Both the position numbers and the translations under genes were made by a program. Below, piece by piece: positions 1 to 9,280 of a DNA stretch of 64,000 nt. Location: contig NZ_PJRS01000001.1 in assembly GCF_002858925.1 (NCBI RefSeq), positions 84,461 through 148,460 of the forward strand. Direction: 5' to 3'. The first letter of the stretch is position 1. The number at the start of each line of letters is the position of its first letter. The DNA is from Caulobacter zeae. GTDB lineage: Bacteria > Pseudomonadota > Alphaproteobacteria > Caulobacterales > Caulobacteraceae. The notes below the pieces were generated by a model. It was not told where the DNA came from, searched no databases, and saw only the letters and a program-made list of their open reading frames with translations.

Positions 1-686
1 GCTACGACACCCATGTGGCCACGGTCGACGTCGCCTCGCGGCCGTCCGTCGAGGCCCTGGTCGCCACGGCCACGGGCCTGGGCGAGGTCGCCGGACTGAT
101 CCACGCCGCCGGCGTCTCGCCCAGCCAGGCGCCGCTGGAGATGATCCTCAAGGTCGACCTCTATGGCACGGCCCTGGTGCTGGAGCTGTTCGGCGCGGTT
201 ATCGCGCGGGGCGGCTCGGGCGTGGTGATCGCCTCGCAATCGGGCCACCGCCTGCCGCCGCTGCCCGTCGAGCAGAGCCATGCCCTGGCCACGACGCCGG
301 CCGAAGAGTTGCTGGCCCTGCCCTTCCTGGCCCCCAGCGAGGTCACCGACCCGCTCAAGGCCTACCAGCTGTCCAAGCGCGGCAATTCCCTGCGCGTCGC
401 CGCCCAGGCCGTGCGCTGGGGCGAGCGCGGGGCGCGGATCAACGCCATCAGCCCGGGCATCGTCATGACGCCCCTGGCTCGTGACGAGCTCTCAGGCCCG
501 CGCGGCGAAGGCTATCGCCGGATGATCGAAGGCTCGGCCGCCAAGCGCGCCGGCACGCCCGACGAGGTCGGCGCGGTGGGCGCCCTCTTGATGGGGCCCG
601 ACGGCGGCTTCATCACCGGCAGCGACGTCCTGATGGACGGCGGCGTCACCGCCGCCTGGTGGTACGGCGACCTGGCGAAGGGATGA
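1..686 (+). CDS. SDR-family oxidoreductase, 5'-truncated by window edge
   Basis: This is the C-terminal part of a classical short-chain dehydrogenase/reductase. The reading frame is open to the window edge (first full codon at base 3), so the true start and the N-terminal TGxxxGIG nucleotide-binding loop lie outside. Visible SDR signatures are the HAAG (NNAG-like) turn, the segment VIASQSGHR holding the catalytic Ser, the YQLSK (YxxxK) catalytic pair, and ARINAISPGIVMTPLA, the usual substrate-loop entry. The C-terminus ends in the family-typical ITGSDVLMDGGVTAAWW. It should be an NAD(P)H-dependent cytosolic reductase; the substrate cannot be told. The GTG at base 15 is an in-frame codon and probably not the start. 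Confidence 0.85.
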   Translation, partial: YDTHVATVDVASRPSVEALVATATGLGEVAGLIHAAGVSPSQAPLEMILKVDLYGTALVLELFGAVIARGGSGVVIASQSGHRLPPLPVEQSHALATTPAEELLALPFLAPSEVTDPLKAYQLSKRGNSLRVAAQAVRWGERGARINAISPGIVMTPLARDELSGPRGEGYRRMIEGSAAKRAGTPDEVGAVGALLMGPDGGFITGSDVLMDGGVTAAWWYGDLAKG

Positions 687-690
687 GCGA

Positions 691-726
691 CGAGGCCCTC
701 CGGAAGCCCTGAAGGCCTCGCGGAGG
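691..726. terminator. Inverted repeat between convergent genes, possible terminator
   Basis: CGAGGCC (691-697) can pair with GGCCTCG (714-720), and the competing arms CCTCCG (697-702) and CGGAGG (721-726) overlap it. It sits in the 53-bp gap between two convergent genes. No T-tract follows on either strand, so intrinsic termination is only a suggestion. Confidence 0.3.
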
Positions 727-739
727 ACCCCGGCGAGGA

Positions 740-3700
740 TCAACCGAACAGGATGTCCGAGCCCAGCAGATGGCCGCCATGCGAGCCCATCAGCCACTCG
801 GTCGTCGCCCCCGTGGAGGCGTTGCGCCAGATGATGTCGGCGATGCCGTCGTGGTTGACGTCCTGGACCGCCGAGACGCTCCAGGCCGCCCCCATCGCCC
901 CCGGATCGACCGACCCGGCCCAGCCGCCGTTGTTGAGCAGCCAGATGTCGTTCTGGCCGGTCTGGGTGTTGCGCCACAGGACGTCGTCGGTGCCGTCGCC
1001 GTTGAAGTCGCCCACGCCCGCGAACACCCACTGGGTATTGTAGAAGCCTGGCTGCACCGAGCCGGCCCAGATGCCGTCCTTCAGCAGCCAGACGTCGACC
1101 TGACCGGTGGTCGGGTTGCGCCAGAAGATGTCCGACGAGCCGTCGCCATTGAAGTCGCCCACGGCCTGCACGCCGTAGTCGGTGTTGTGGACGCCCAGAA
1201 CGAAGGAGCCGGCCGCTTTGCCGTTCTCGACCAGCCAGGCCATGGTCTGGCCCGTGGCGCGGTCGCGGTACAGCAGGTCGGTGGTTCCGTCGGCGTTGAA
1301 GTCGCCGTAGTTCTCGAGCGTCCAGGCCGCGCCGGGGCCGCCCGGGCTGAAGCCGGCCTTGTAGTAGCTGTAGTTCAACAGCCAACCGTCCAGGCTGCCG
1401 TCGGCGTTCTTCCAAAGGAGGTCGTCGAAGCCATCGCCGTTGAAGTCGCCGACCGCGGCGATGGTCCCGCCGTGATTGCCCGGCGAGACGGTCCCGATCA
1501 CCTGGCCATTCTGCATCAGCCAGGCCTCGCTGCGGCCGGTCGCGCTGTCCAGCCACAGGAGATCGTTGAAGCCGTCGCCGTTGAAGTCGCCCGCGCCGGC
1601 GTAGGACCAGTTGGCGGTATGCTGGCTGGGATCGGACGACCCGCGCCATTGCACGCCCGTCAGTTCCCACAGATCAAACGCCCCGGTCGCATCGTTGCGC
1701 CAGAGAACGTCGCCATAGCCGTCGCCGGTGTAGTCGGCCACGCCCGCCACCGACCAGCCCGCCACGTGAGCGCCGGTCTTGCCGAACGAATTGACCGTGC
1801 CACCGTTGGTGATGGCATAGATCTCGATGGTGTTGGCCGCGTTCAGGAACACCAGGTCCGAGACCCCGTCGCCGGTCATGTCGGTCACGCCGACCAGCGT
1901 GCCCGGCAGGTTGACCCGCAGGGTGACGTTGAATCCCGTCGCGGTCTGGGTGGCGATCTCCAGCGTATTGGTGGCGGCGTTGACCCACAGGATGTCGGCC
2001 TTGCCGTCCTTGTTGAAGTCCGTAAGGCTCTTGACCATCCAGTCGGTCGACCGCGCGCCGCCGTCGAACGTGCTGACCTGCACGCCCTGACGATAGATCT
2101 GACCGTTGAGGGCGCCGGTGGCGCTGTCGCGCCACAGGATGTCGGTCGAGCCGTCGCCGTTGAAGTCGCCAGTGCCCACGACCTGCCAGGTCGCGCCGGG
2201 GCTGTTGGGCGCGAAGCCGCCGATCCACGAACCGTTCTTGAGCAACCACACGTCGGCTTGGCCGGTGGCGTTGTTGCGCCACAGGATGTCGCTGTCGCCG
2301 TCACCGTTGAAATCGGCCACCGCCGCCACGCTCCAGCCGGCCCCGTGCGAGCCGGGAACCAGCGTGCCGGACCACTGGCCGCGCTGCTGGGTCCAGATCT
2401 GGGTCGCGCCGGTGTTGTCGGCGAACAGGATGTCCTTGGTTCCATCGCCGTCGAAATCGCCGGGGGCCGAGACGCTCCAGGCGGTTCCCAGGGCGGTGGC
2501 CCCCCCGGCGCTTGTCGTGCGGCTGGGCAAGGTTTCCTGAGCCAGGACCTTGACCCCGTAGGTCCCGATATTGGCCAGCAGGACCGCCGCGCCGGCGCCG
2601 CTGCCGTCGGCGTCCCACCACAGCGTGCCGTCGCTCGACTTGTAGATCAGGGTCGGCGCATGCGCGCCCGGCGCCTCGGCCGCGAAAACCACGCCCGCCT
2701 GGCTGAGGTCGCCGGCCTGGACGCCAAAGCCCTTGGCGTCGAGCACGATGCGGTCGACGCCTCCGCGGAAGTCGCTGATGACGTCGCCGCCCTCGCTGGG
2801 GTTGCGGAACACGAAATCGTCGGCGCCCAAGCCACCCGAGAGGAAGTCGGCTCCAGCGCCGCCGGTGATCACGTCGTCGCCGGCGCCGCCATAGATCAAG
2901 TCGGCGCGCGCGCCGCCTGTCAGGACATCGCCCGCCGCACCGCCCTGCACGATCAGTTGCGTGGTCGCCGGCGTGATCAGGTCGCTGCCCTGGACAACGG
3001 CGTTGCGCACGATCAGGCGCCCCTGGAAGACGCCGCGCGCATCAGGCGCGAACCAGACGTAGCTGTCGCCGTCCTCCTGCACCTCGATCAGCACCCGCGA
3101 GCCGGCCACGGCGCCCAGGTCCAGCTTGTCGACGCCCGGACGGAAGTCGATCACGTAGTCGGAGCGGGTTGACGACGAATGGGCCGCATTGTTGACGGCG
3201 AAGGTGTTGGCCGCACCGGCGCCGCCCTCGAGGTATTCGATCTGGTCGGGGTTGCTGCTGGCGATGCGATCCGCGCCGTAACCGCCGACAACGTGCACGC
3301 CCCAGGAGCCGCTGACCGTCTGGGACTGGCTGGCGATGGCGCTGGTGTCGACATTGGCGGCGGTCAGGGTCACGCCCTTGACCAGCACCGCCCCGCGGTA
3401 GCCGCCCAGTCCGTCGGCTTCGAACAGCAGCAGGCTGTCGCCATTGCCCTGGACCTGGATCTCGTAGGCGACGTTGGCGCCGATGCCGATCTTGTCCACG
3501 CCGACCTGGAAATCGAACACGGTGTCGGGCGCGTCGAAGCTCGATTCCAGCGCATTGACCAAGAACAGGTTCTTGGAGCCTACGCCCGCGTACAGCAGGT
3601 CGGCGCCGCCGCCCCCGCCGATGATGTTGGTCAGGGCGCTGTCGGACGGCGCGCCGACGATCTTGTCGACGCCGTCGCCGCCGAAATAGGTCTCGCCCCG

Positions 3701-5314
3701 GCCGTCGCCCAAGCGCGCGTCCATCTGGTAGCGGAAGCTGTTGGAAATCTGCGCCATGTAGACCGGGACCGGCGCCGAACCGGGCGCCAGGATCAGGTCG
3801 TCGCCCGAGATCCAGGCATTGGCGACGATGATCTTGCCGGCGAAATTGCCCTGGCCGTCGCCGCCGAACAGGATCGTCGTGCCGGCCGGCCCGCCGCCGC
3901 GGTTGGCGTTGTCGTTGTGGATGATCCGGACCTCGCCGGACACCATCGACAGGTCGACCTTGTCCACGCCGTGGACGAAGTCGGTGATGGTGTCGGGCCG
4001 GGCGAAGGTCGAGTCCTGCGCGGACTCGAACACGAACCGGTCCTCGCCGTCGCCGCCGCTCAGGGTGTTGGCGACCGGCAGTCCCTGAAAGGTTCCGACA
4101 CCCGGGCCGCCGATGATCACGTCGTCGCCGGCCCCGCCGCTGATATTCATCACCCCGCCGCCGCCGCGGATCACGTCGTTGTACTGTGAGCCGACCACGA
4201 CTTCGAAGTTGCTGAGCGTGTCGACGCCCGCGCCGCCGGTGTCCTGCGCCACGCCCACCAGGCTCATGTCCAGTGTCACGCCAGCGCTCGCGCTGCTGTA
4301 GTCCAGGGTGTCCCAGCCGCTGCCGCCGTCGAGCACGTCGTCGCCGGCTCCGCCGCTGATCCAGTCGCCGTTGTTGCCGCCGGTGATCCGATCATTTCCG
4401 GCCCCGCCGCTGATCTGGAACACCGCATTGCCGACGCCGACGATCCGGTAGTCGCCCGCGCCGGTGGTGATCACCACCGTAGCGTCGCTCGCATTGACGG
4501 TCAGGTTCTCGACGCTGGTGAACTGATAGTTGGCGCCCGCCCGGTCCAGGAAGATCTGGCGGACGTCGTAGTTCAGACCCTGCCCCACGAAGGTGATCGA
4601 GGCGCTGTCGTTACCCGCGCCGCCATCGAAGCTCTGTCCGATGAGATTGCCGCTGACGACGAAGCTGTCGTTCCCCGCGCCGCCGAAGGCCTGCACGTTG
4701 GAGATCGAGCTGATGATCACGTCGTCGCCGTCGTCGCCGTAGACCTGAGTACGAGCCGAGAGGTCGTAGCCGAAGGTCAGGCCCGGATTCCTCACCACCT
4801 CGATCGTGTCCGCCCCGGCGCCGCCGCGAACCGTCAGCGCGCCCTGCAGGACCCGGATCGTGTCGTCGCCACCGCCGCCGTCGAAGGTTCCGAGGCCGTT
4901 GGCGAGCGAGGCCGAGAACTGCAGCACGTCCGCCCCGGCGGATCCCGTGAAGCCGGTGATCCCGGCCATCAGGCTGGTCGGATTGGTCGACAGGCCCGCC
5001 ATGTCGAAGTTGAGACCGCCAAGCGTGAAGGCGGCGTTGGCGCTGTTCGGCGCGAACCCCTGGACGGAGGCCGTGTAGCCGCTGGGCGCGCCGCCACCTG
5101 CGGGATGAATGTAGTTGAACCCCGAGGTGAAGACGAAGATCCAGCCGGCATAGGCCGTGCCGGCCGCGCCCACCACGGTCCAGGTGGTGCTTGTCTGCCC
5201 TGTCTGGGTCCAACGACCGGTGGAGAAGACCACGGTCCAGTCGTTCACCGGGTCCGAAACGCCGTTCACGGGGGCGACGTAAGAGAAGGATTGTCCGTAG
5301 GAGAGTTGCGGCAT
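740..5314 (-). CDS. Giant RTX calcium-binding protein with C-terminal FG-GAP/VCBS repeats
   Basis: This 1,524-residue acidic, Gly/Asp-rich protein lacks a Sec signal peptide. Residues about 120-930 hold many RTX nonapeptides (GGxGxDxLx, for example GGAGNDRITGG and YGGAGDDVITGG) interspersed with DxIxDFxxGVDKIDL modules like those near serralysin C-termini. From about residue 945 to the end there are 12 copies of a roughly 47-residue FG-GAP/VCBS repeat with the core GDFNGDGxxDILWRN...WLLxNG. Such Ca2+-binding proteins normally leave the cell by a type I (ABC-MFP-TolC) exporter and work at the surface in adhesion or biofilm. No type I exporter genes are nearby. The C-terminus (GSDILFG) is short and hydrophobic, as expected for a type I signal. 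Start at ATG 5314; the function is inferred from repeats only. Confidence 0.85.
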   Translation of the reverse strand: MPQLSYGQSFSYVAPVNGVSDPVNDWTVVFSTGRWTQTGQTSTTWTVVGAAGTAYAGWIFVFTSGFNYIHPAGGGAPSGYTASVQGFAPNSANAAFTLGGLNFDMAGLSTNPTSLMAGITGFTGSAGADVLQFSASLANGLGTFDGGGGDDTIRVLQGALTVRGGAGADTIEVVRNPGLTFGYDLSARTQVYGDDGDDVIISSISNVQAFGGAGNDSFVVSGNLIGQSFDGGAGNDSASITFVGQGLNYDVRQIFLDRAGANYQFTSVENLTVNASDATVVITTGAGDYRIVGVGNAVFQISGGAGNDRITGGNNGDWISGGAGDDVLDGGSGWDTLDYSSASAGVTLDMSLVGVAQDTGGAGVDTLSNFEVVVGSQYNDVIRGGGGVMNISGGAGDDVIIGGPGVGTFQGLPVANTLSGGDGEDRFVFESAQDSTFARPDTITDFVHGVDKVDLSMVSGEVRIIHNDNANRGGGPAGTTILFGGDGQGNFAGKIIVANAWISGDDLILAPGSAPVPVYMAQISNSFRYQMDARLGDGRGETYFGGDGVDKIVGAPSDSALTNIIGGGGGADLLYAGVGSKNLFLVNALESSFDAPDTVFDFQVGVDKIGIGANVAYEIQVQGNGDSLLLFEADGLGGYRGAVLVKGVTLTAANVDTSAIASQSQTVSGSWGVHVVGGYGADRIASSNPDQIEYLEGGAGAANTFAVNNAAHSSSTRSDYVIDFRPGVDKLDLGAVAGSRVLIEVQEDGDSYVWFAPDARGVFQGRLIVRNAVVQGSDLITPATTQLIVQGGAAGDVLTGGARADLIYGGAGDDVITGGAGADFLSGGLGADDFVFRNPSEGGDVISDFRGGVDRIVLDAKGFGVQAGDLSQAGVVFAAEAPGAHAPTLIYKSSDGTLWWDADGSGAGAAVLLANIGTYGVKVLAQETLPSRTTSAGGATALGTAWSVSAPGDFDGDGTKDILFADNTGATQIWTQQRGQWSGTLVPGSHGAGWSVAAVADFNGDGDSDILWRNNATGQADVWLLKNGSWIGGFAPNSPGATWQVVGTGDFNGDGSTDILWRDSATGALNGQIYRQGVQVSTFDGGARSTDWMVKSLTDFNKDGKADILWVNAATNTLEIATQTATGFNVTLRVNLPGTLVGVTDMTGDGVSDLVFLNAANTIEIYAITNGGTVNSFGKTGAHVAGWSVAGVADYTGDGYGDVLWRNDATGAFDLWELTGVQWRGSSDPSQHTANWSYAGAGDFNGDGFNDLLWLDSATGRSEAWLMQNGQVIGTVSPGNHGGTIAAVGDFNGDGFDDLLWKNADGSLDGWLLNYSYYKAGFSPGGPGAAWTLENYGDFNADGTTDLLYRDRATGQTMAWLVENGKAAGSFVLGVHNTDYGVQAVGDFNGDGSSDIFWRNPTTGQVDVWLLKDGIWAGSVQPGFYNTQWVFAGVGDFNGDGTDDVLWRNTQTGQNDIWLLNNGGWAGSVDPGAMGAAWSVSAVQDVNHDGIADIIWRNASTGATTEWLMGSHGGHLLGSDILFG

Positions 5315-5465
5315 GACACTCCGTTTCGCGTCCGCAAGGAACGCAGCACTCTACATTTATCAACCTTGAGTGATGCGTAACATCGCCGCACGCGCGCGTC
5401 ATCGCCCGATGGCCCCGGGTTCAGGGCGTCGGCGTGTTTTTATTTCGAGTTGAAACGAGCAACAC

Positions 5466-5491
5466 AACTCACGCGATTATGCGCGTGAGTT
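5466..5491 (-). terminator. Hairpin at the pdeA stop codon, probable terminator
   Basis: A perfect 10-bp inverted repeat, AACTCACGCG (5466-5475) and CGCGTGAGTT (5482-5491), with a 6-nt loop begins at the last base of the pdeA stop codon. On the minus strand it is followed by a moderately T-rich stretch (GTGTTGCTCGTTTC). There is no clean U-tract, so termination is likely but not certain. Confidence 0.55.
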
Positions 5492-7158
5492 CACCCCCTC
5501 GCCTTTACGGGAGCGGCGCCGTCGACATAGGCCTCGTTGAGATAGACCTCGGCTTCCTGCGGCGACAGGGCCGGCGCGTAGCCGAAGCCCTGGCCGTAGT
5601 CGCAGCCGAGCTTCTGCAGGGCGCTGGCCATCTCGGCGTTCTCGACGCCCTCGGCGACCACCTCGAGATCCAGGTCCTGGCCTAGCTTGACCACCGACCG
5701 GACGATCTTGGCCGAGCCGGCGTTGCCGCCCATCGTCCGCACGAAGTAGCGATCGATCTTCAGCGTGTCGAACGGCAGGCGCGTCAGGTACGACAGCGAC
5801 GAGAAGCCGGTGCCGAAGTCGTCGAGCGCCAGGCCCGCGCCCGCTTCGCGCAGGGCCTTCAGGATCACCGCGGCCCGCTCGGGATCGCGCATGATGTCGC
5901 TTTCGGTGACTTCCAGCTTCAGCGCGCCGCGCGGCAGGCCGTTCTCGGCCAGCACCTGGGCCACGTCGTGCACCAGGCCCGGGCGGTCGATCTCGCCGGT
6001 CGACAGGTTGACGCTGACGGTCAGGGCGCCGACGGCCGGGTGGCTGCGGCGCCAGGCGGCCAGCTGCTTGCCGGCGCTGCGCATCATGTGCTCGCCGAGC
6101 TCGGCCATCAGGCCCATCTCTTCGATCAACGGCAGGAATTCGTCGGGCGGCAGCAGGCCGCGGCGCGGATGGATCCAGCGCGCCAGGGCCTCGAAGCCCG
6201 ACAGGGCGCCGGTCGACAACCGCACGACCGGCTGGAAATAGGGGATGATCTCGCCACGGCCGATGGCGCCGCGCAGGTCGGCTTCCAGCGCCAGGCGCGA
6301 CAGGCCGTCGGTCTCCATCGAGCGGCCGTAGGCGGCGGCCGAACCGCGCCCGTTGGCGGCGGCGGCCTCGACGGCCAGCTCGGCGCGGCGGACCAGCTCG
6401 GCGGCCTCCGGCGCGTCCTCGCCGCCCTCGGCCGAGACGGCGCCGATGGTCAGGGTCGGGTGTATGTCGAAGCCGGCGATGCGCAGGGGCTGCTCAAGCG
6501 CGGTGCGCAGCAGCTCGGCGGGCTCGTAGCCCTTGGGTTCGCACAACACGGCGAACTCGTCCTCGCCGACGCGGCCAAGGATCGAGCCTTCGGGGAAGGC
6601 GGCGGCCAGGCGCGAGCCCAGGGCGGCCAGGACGAGGTCGGCGCGCTCGTGGCCCAGGGCCTCGTTCAGGCGGCGCAGGCGGTCCAGGTCGGCCACGACC
6701 AGCTCATGCACGCCGTCATGGGTCAGGCGCTCGCGGGCGCGGGCGATGAAGCTGCGGCGGTCCAGCAAGCCGGTCAGCTCGTCCTTGCCCGAGGCGGCGA
6801 ATTTCACTTCCGGGGCGATGACGCCGGCCGCGCGCACGCCCTCCTCCAGCCACACGCCCCGCCAGATGCAGACGCCGCCGCTGCGCATCCGCAGGCGCAC
6901 GACGATCTCGGCCCCGGCCTCGCGCACCCGCAGCAGTTCCTCGGCCTGGGCGCGGTCCTGCGGCAGGGCCAAGGCGCGGAAGGCGGCGGACGAGCATTCG
7001 GGGGCCAGCGGCGACAGGCCAAGGGCCCGGGCCGCGCCGTTGATGCGCAGGCGATCGGCTTCGGGTTCCCAGTGCCACAGCGCGACCTCGGCGGCGCCCA
7101 ACGCTTCCAGCGTGGTCGTCGCGTCCCAGATGCGTCGCTCGGCTACCTTGAATGACAT
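5491..7158 (-). CDS. pdeA: Cyclic-di-GMP phosphodiesterase PdeA (PAS-GGDEF-EAL)
   Basis: A 555-residue protein with an N-terminal PAS-like region (about 15-120), a GGDEF domain (125-280) and an EAL domain (295-545). The GGDEF signature is GEDEF (198-202), the degenerate form known from Caulobacter PdeA (CC3396), where this domain binds GTP and stimulates the EAL phosphodiesterase. The EAL domain looks intact: EAL at 323-325, EVTES near 416, LDDFG near 446, KID near 467 and EGVE near 503. The protein ends in Ala-Arg-Gly, matching the Arg-Gly degron used for ClpXP turnover of PdeA with CpdR/RcdA. The ATG at 7158 has GGGA about 7 nt upstream and is preferred over an in-frame GTG at 7170. PdeA lowers c-di-GMP in swarmer cells in Caulobacter; assignment here is by architecture and motifs. 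Confidence 0.88.
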   Translation of the reverse strand: MSFKVAERRIWDATTTLEALGAAEVALWHWEPEADRLRINGAARALGLSPLAPECSSAAFRALALPQDRAQAEELLRVREAGAEIVVRLRMRSGGVCIWRGVWLEEGVRAAGVIAPEVKFAASGKDELTGLLDRRSFIARARERLTHDGVHELVVADLDRLRRLNEALGHERADLVLAALGSRLAAAFPEGSILGRVGEDEFAVLCEPKGYEPAELLRTALEQPLRIAGFDIHPTLTIGAVSAEGGEDAPEAAELVRRAELAVEAAAANGRGSAAAYGRSMETDGLSRLALEADLRGAIGRGEIIPYFQPVVRLSTGALSGFEALARWIHPRRGLLPPDEFLPLIEEMGLMAELGEHMMRSAGKQLAAWRRSHPAVGALTVSVNLSTGEIDRPGLVHDVAQVLAENGLPRGALKLEVTESDIMRDPERAAVILKALREAGAGLALDDFGTGFSSLSYLTRLPFDTLKIDRYFVRTMGGNAGSAKIVRSVVKLGQDLDLEVVAEGVENAEMASALQKLGCDYGQGFGYAPALSPQEAEVYLNEAYVDGAAPVKARG

Positions 7159-7204
7159 GCCCGTTCCCACGCCGAAAAAGCCGGCGTCACAGCCCGGGCG
7201 GTCG

Positions 7205-7783
7205 CTATGACGGAGCGATCAACCCGAACAGACGATGATCTCGCCACTCGCCGTTAATTTTGAGATAAGCGCGGGCGTATCCCTCCTCGGAAAACCCGCA
7301 GCGCGACAACAGGTCCGCCGAGCGCGCGTTGTGCGGCATGCACGCCGCCTCCAGGCGGTGGAGGCCCAGCGGCCCGAAGGCGAAATCGATCACCGCCTTC
7401 ACCGCCTCGGTCGTATAGCCCTGCCCCGCATGGGCCTGGCCGCTCCAATAGCCCAGCACCCCGGTCTGCGAGACGCCCCGGCGGATGTTGAACAGCCGCA
7501 CCCCGCCGACGATGGCGTCGTCGTCCTTGCGAAACACGAAGAACGGAAAGGCCTCGCCGGCCTCCAGCTCGCGGGCGTAGGCGGCCAGCCGCTGGCGAAA
7601 GGCCGTGCGGGTCAGGTCATCGGCCGGCCAGCTGGGCTCCCAGGGCGTCAGGTAGCCGCGCGAAGCCGCCCGCAGCTGCGCCCACGGCTTGTGGTCGGCC
7701 AGGCGCGGCAGGCGCAGATAGACCCGCTCGGCGTCGATGCGGGGACCATGGTCGATGCGGAACAGGCGGAGGATGGCGGACAA
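7205..7783 (-). CDS. GNAT-family N-acetyltransferase (RimJ/RimL type)
   Basis: An acetyl-CoA-dependent N-acyltransferase of the RimJ/RimL class, about 192 residues. It begins RIDAERVYLRLPRLADHKPW, the typical opening strand of this family, and carries the acetyl-CoA loop region GQGYTTEAVKAVIDFAFG followed by HRLEAACMPHNARSADLL and RCGFSEEGYARAYLKING. The frame is open much further upstream to 8002, but that part lies inside the M16 peptidase gene and has no family similarity. The TTG at 7783, 38 bp after the peptidase stop, gives the usual family length and is chosen as start. The substrate (a ribosomal protein or a small amine) cannot be predicted. Confidence 0.85.
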   Translation of the reverse strand: MSAILRLFRIDHGPRIDAERVYLRLPRLADHKPWAQLRAASRGYLTPWEPSWPADDLTRTAFRQRLAAYARELEAGEAFPFFVFRKDDDAIVGGVRLFNIRRGVSQTGVLGYWSGQAHAGQGYTTEAVKAVIDFAFGPLGLHRLEAACMPHNARSADLLSRCGFSEEGYARAYLKINGEWRDHRLFGLIAPS

Positions 7784-7820
7784 GAAACGGCTCTTAGCGA
7801 TATCCCGGCACCATCGCGGC

Positions 7821-9095
7821 TTATCGGCCGCCGAACAACGTCCGCCGGAAGATTTCCCCCGCCGAAAGCGCGGTCTTGGCGCCCAGCACGGCGGTGGCCG
7901 CCCGGGCGGGGTCCAGCATGCGCTTGCCAAGGCGGGTGATGTCGTCCGCGGTGACCGCGTCGACCCCGGCCGCCAGCTCGGCGGGCGGGAACAGCTTGCC
8001 AAAGGTCAGGGCCTGGCCGGCGTTCTGTTCGGCGCGGGCCAGCGGCTGCTCGCGGGCCATGAACATGTGCGCCTTCAGCTGGGCCTTGCAGCGGGCCAGC
8101 TCGGCCGGCTCGATGCGCTCGACCAGGGCTAGCACCTGCTCGGCGCAGACCTTGGCGGTCTCGGCCGCGTCCTTGGCCGCGCAGCCGACATAGATGCCCA
8201 GGGCCCCGATGTCGGCATAGGTGTCGGCATAGGCGTCGATATTGTAGGCGAGGCCGCGCTTCTCGCGGGCCTCCTGGAACAGGCGCGACGACATGCCCCC
8301 GCCCAGGGCCTCGGCGAAGACGCGCAGGGCGAAGTAGTCGTCGTCGCGCGAACCGAACGCCGGCAGCATCAAGACAAGATGGGCCTGCTCCAGCTTGCGG
8401 GTCTCGGCGAAGCTGTCGCCTACGAACGGCGCCGGATCGGGGATGGCCGCGCCCGGCGTCGCCGGCAGGTCGCCGAAGGCCTGCTCCGCCAGGGCCAGGA
8501 TCTCGGCCTCATCCACCGCGCCCGTGGCGCTGACCACCAGCCGATCGGCGGCGTAGAGGGCCGCGCGCCACTGCGCGAGCGCCTTGGGGGTGGCGGCCTC
8601 GACGCTGTCGACCGTGCCCAGGATCGGCCGGCCGACAGGATGGTCGCCCCAGGCGCCCTTTTGCAAGAGGTCGAAGACGTAGTCGTCGGGGGCGTCGGCG
8701 GCCTCGGCGATCTCCTGGGCCACCACCTGCTTCTCGCGGGCCAGGTCGCCGGCGTCCAGCGTGGGACGGCGCACCAGGTCGGCGATCACCGCCATGGCCA
8801 GGCCCGCCCCGCCCTTCAGGGCCCGCACCTGGAAGCTGGTGCGCTCATAGCCGGTGGCGGCGTTGATCGAACCGCCCTCGGTCTCGATCACCTCGACGAT
8901 GTCGCGCGCGCTGCGCCCGCCCGCGCCCTTGAACACCATGTGCTCGAGCAGGTGCGACCAGCCCGACCGCGCCGGATCCTCGTAGCCCGCGCCGCGTCCG
9001 GCGACGACGGTGAGGGCCAGGGTCTCGAGGCCAGGCATCGGATCGCAGACGACGCGGACGCCATTGGGAAGGGTATGGAGGGTCGGAAGGCTCAT
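7821..9095 (-). CDS. M16-family zinc metallopeptidase (processing-protease-like)
   Basis: A 424-residue insulinase/pitrilysin-superfamily peptidase similar to mitochondrial processing peptidase beta and bacterial PqqL/YmxG proteins. The inverted zinc motif HxxEH is HLLEH at residues 48-52, with the distal Glu in the EIAEAADAPDDYVFD region. The C-terminal half contains the GGGMSSRLFQEAREKRGLAYNIDAY segment (quoted in part) typical of the second M16 domain. It is single-chain and half-length (about 45 kDa) with no obvious signal peptide, so it is likely cytosolic. It follows thrC on the same strand; M16-thrC linkage is common in alphaproteobacteria. Start ATG at 9095. Confidence 0.9.
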   Translation of the reverse strand: MSLPTLHTLPNGVRVVCDPMPGLETLALTVVAGRGAGYEDPARSGWSHLLEHMVFKGAGGRSARDIVEVIETEGGSINAATGYERTSFQVRALKGGAGLAMAVIADLVRRPTLDAGDLAREKQVVAQEIAEAADAPDDYVFDLLQKGAWGDHPVGRPILGTVDSVEAATPKALAQWRAALYAADRLVVSATGAVDEAEILALAEQAFGDLPATPGAAIPDPAPFVGDSFAETRKLEQAHLVLMLPAFGSRDDDYFALRVFAEALGGGMSSRLFQEAREKRGLAYNIDAYADTYADIGALGIYVGCAAKDAAETAKVCAEQVLALVERIEPAELARCKAQLKAHMFMAREQPLARAEQNAGQALTFGKLFPPAELAAGVDAVTADDITRLGKRMLDPARAATAVLGAKTALSAGEIFRRTLFGGR

Positions 9096-9141
9096 TTCCC
9101 TCCGTGTAGCCGCCTAAGCGCGTAAAGGCCACAGATCGAGG

Positions 9142-9272
9142 AACCTCCCCCTGTGGGGGAGGCGGCCGAAGGCCGGAGGGGGGCCGGTTTCAGCTTCCAG
9201 CGCGTTGGCCGATTTCACGGCCGCTCCCCCCACCGATCGCTGGCGCGATCGCCTCCCCCAGAAGGGGAGGTT
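9142..9272. repeat. Composite intergenic palindrome, family A, copy 1
   Basis: About 130 bp fills the gap between the M16 gene and thrC. The outer arms AACCTCCCC and GGGGAGGTT are complementary. Inside the left arm is a CGGCCGAAGGCCGG palindrome followed by GGGGGGCC and TTTCAGCTT; inside the right arm is GATCGCTGGCGCGATCGCCTCCCC, a second palindrome. The same layout occurs at 20929, 49525 and 54351. Confidence 0.85.
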
Positions 9273-9280
9273 CTCTCAAG

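Noticed and set aside
770..3172. An 800-codon plus-strand open frame opposite the RTX gene
   Set aside because: It mirrors the repeats of the minus-strand gene and gives a low-complexity Gly/Ala/Val/Asp product. High GC makes long antisense frames common here.
7784..8002. Longer N-terminus for the GNAT acetyltransferase
   Set aside because: This 73-residue extension lies inside the M16 gene, is Arg/Pro/Ser-rich and has no similarity to the family.
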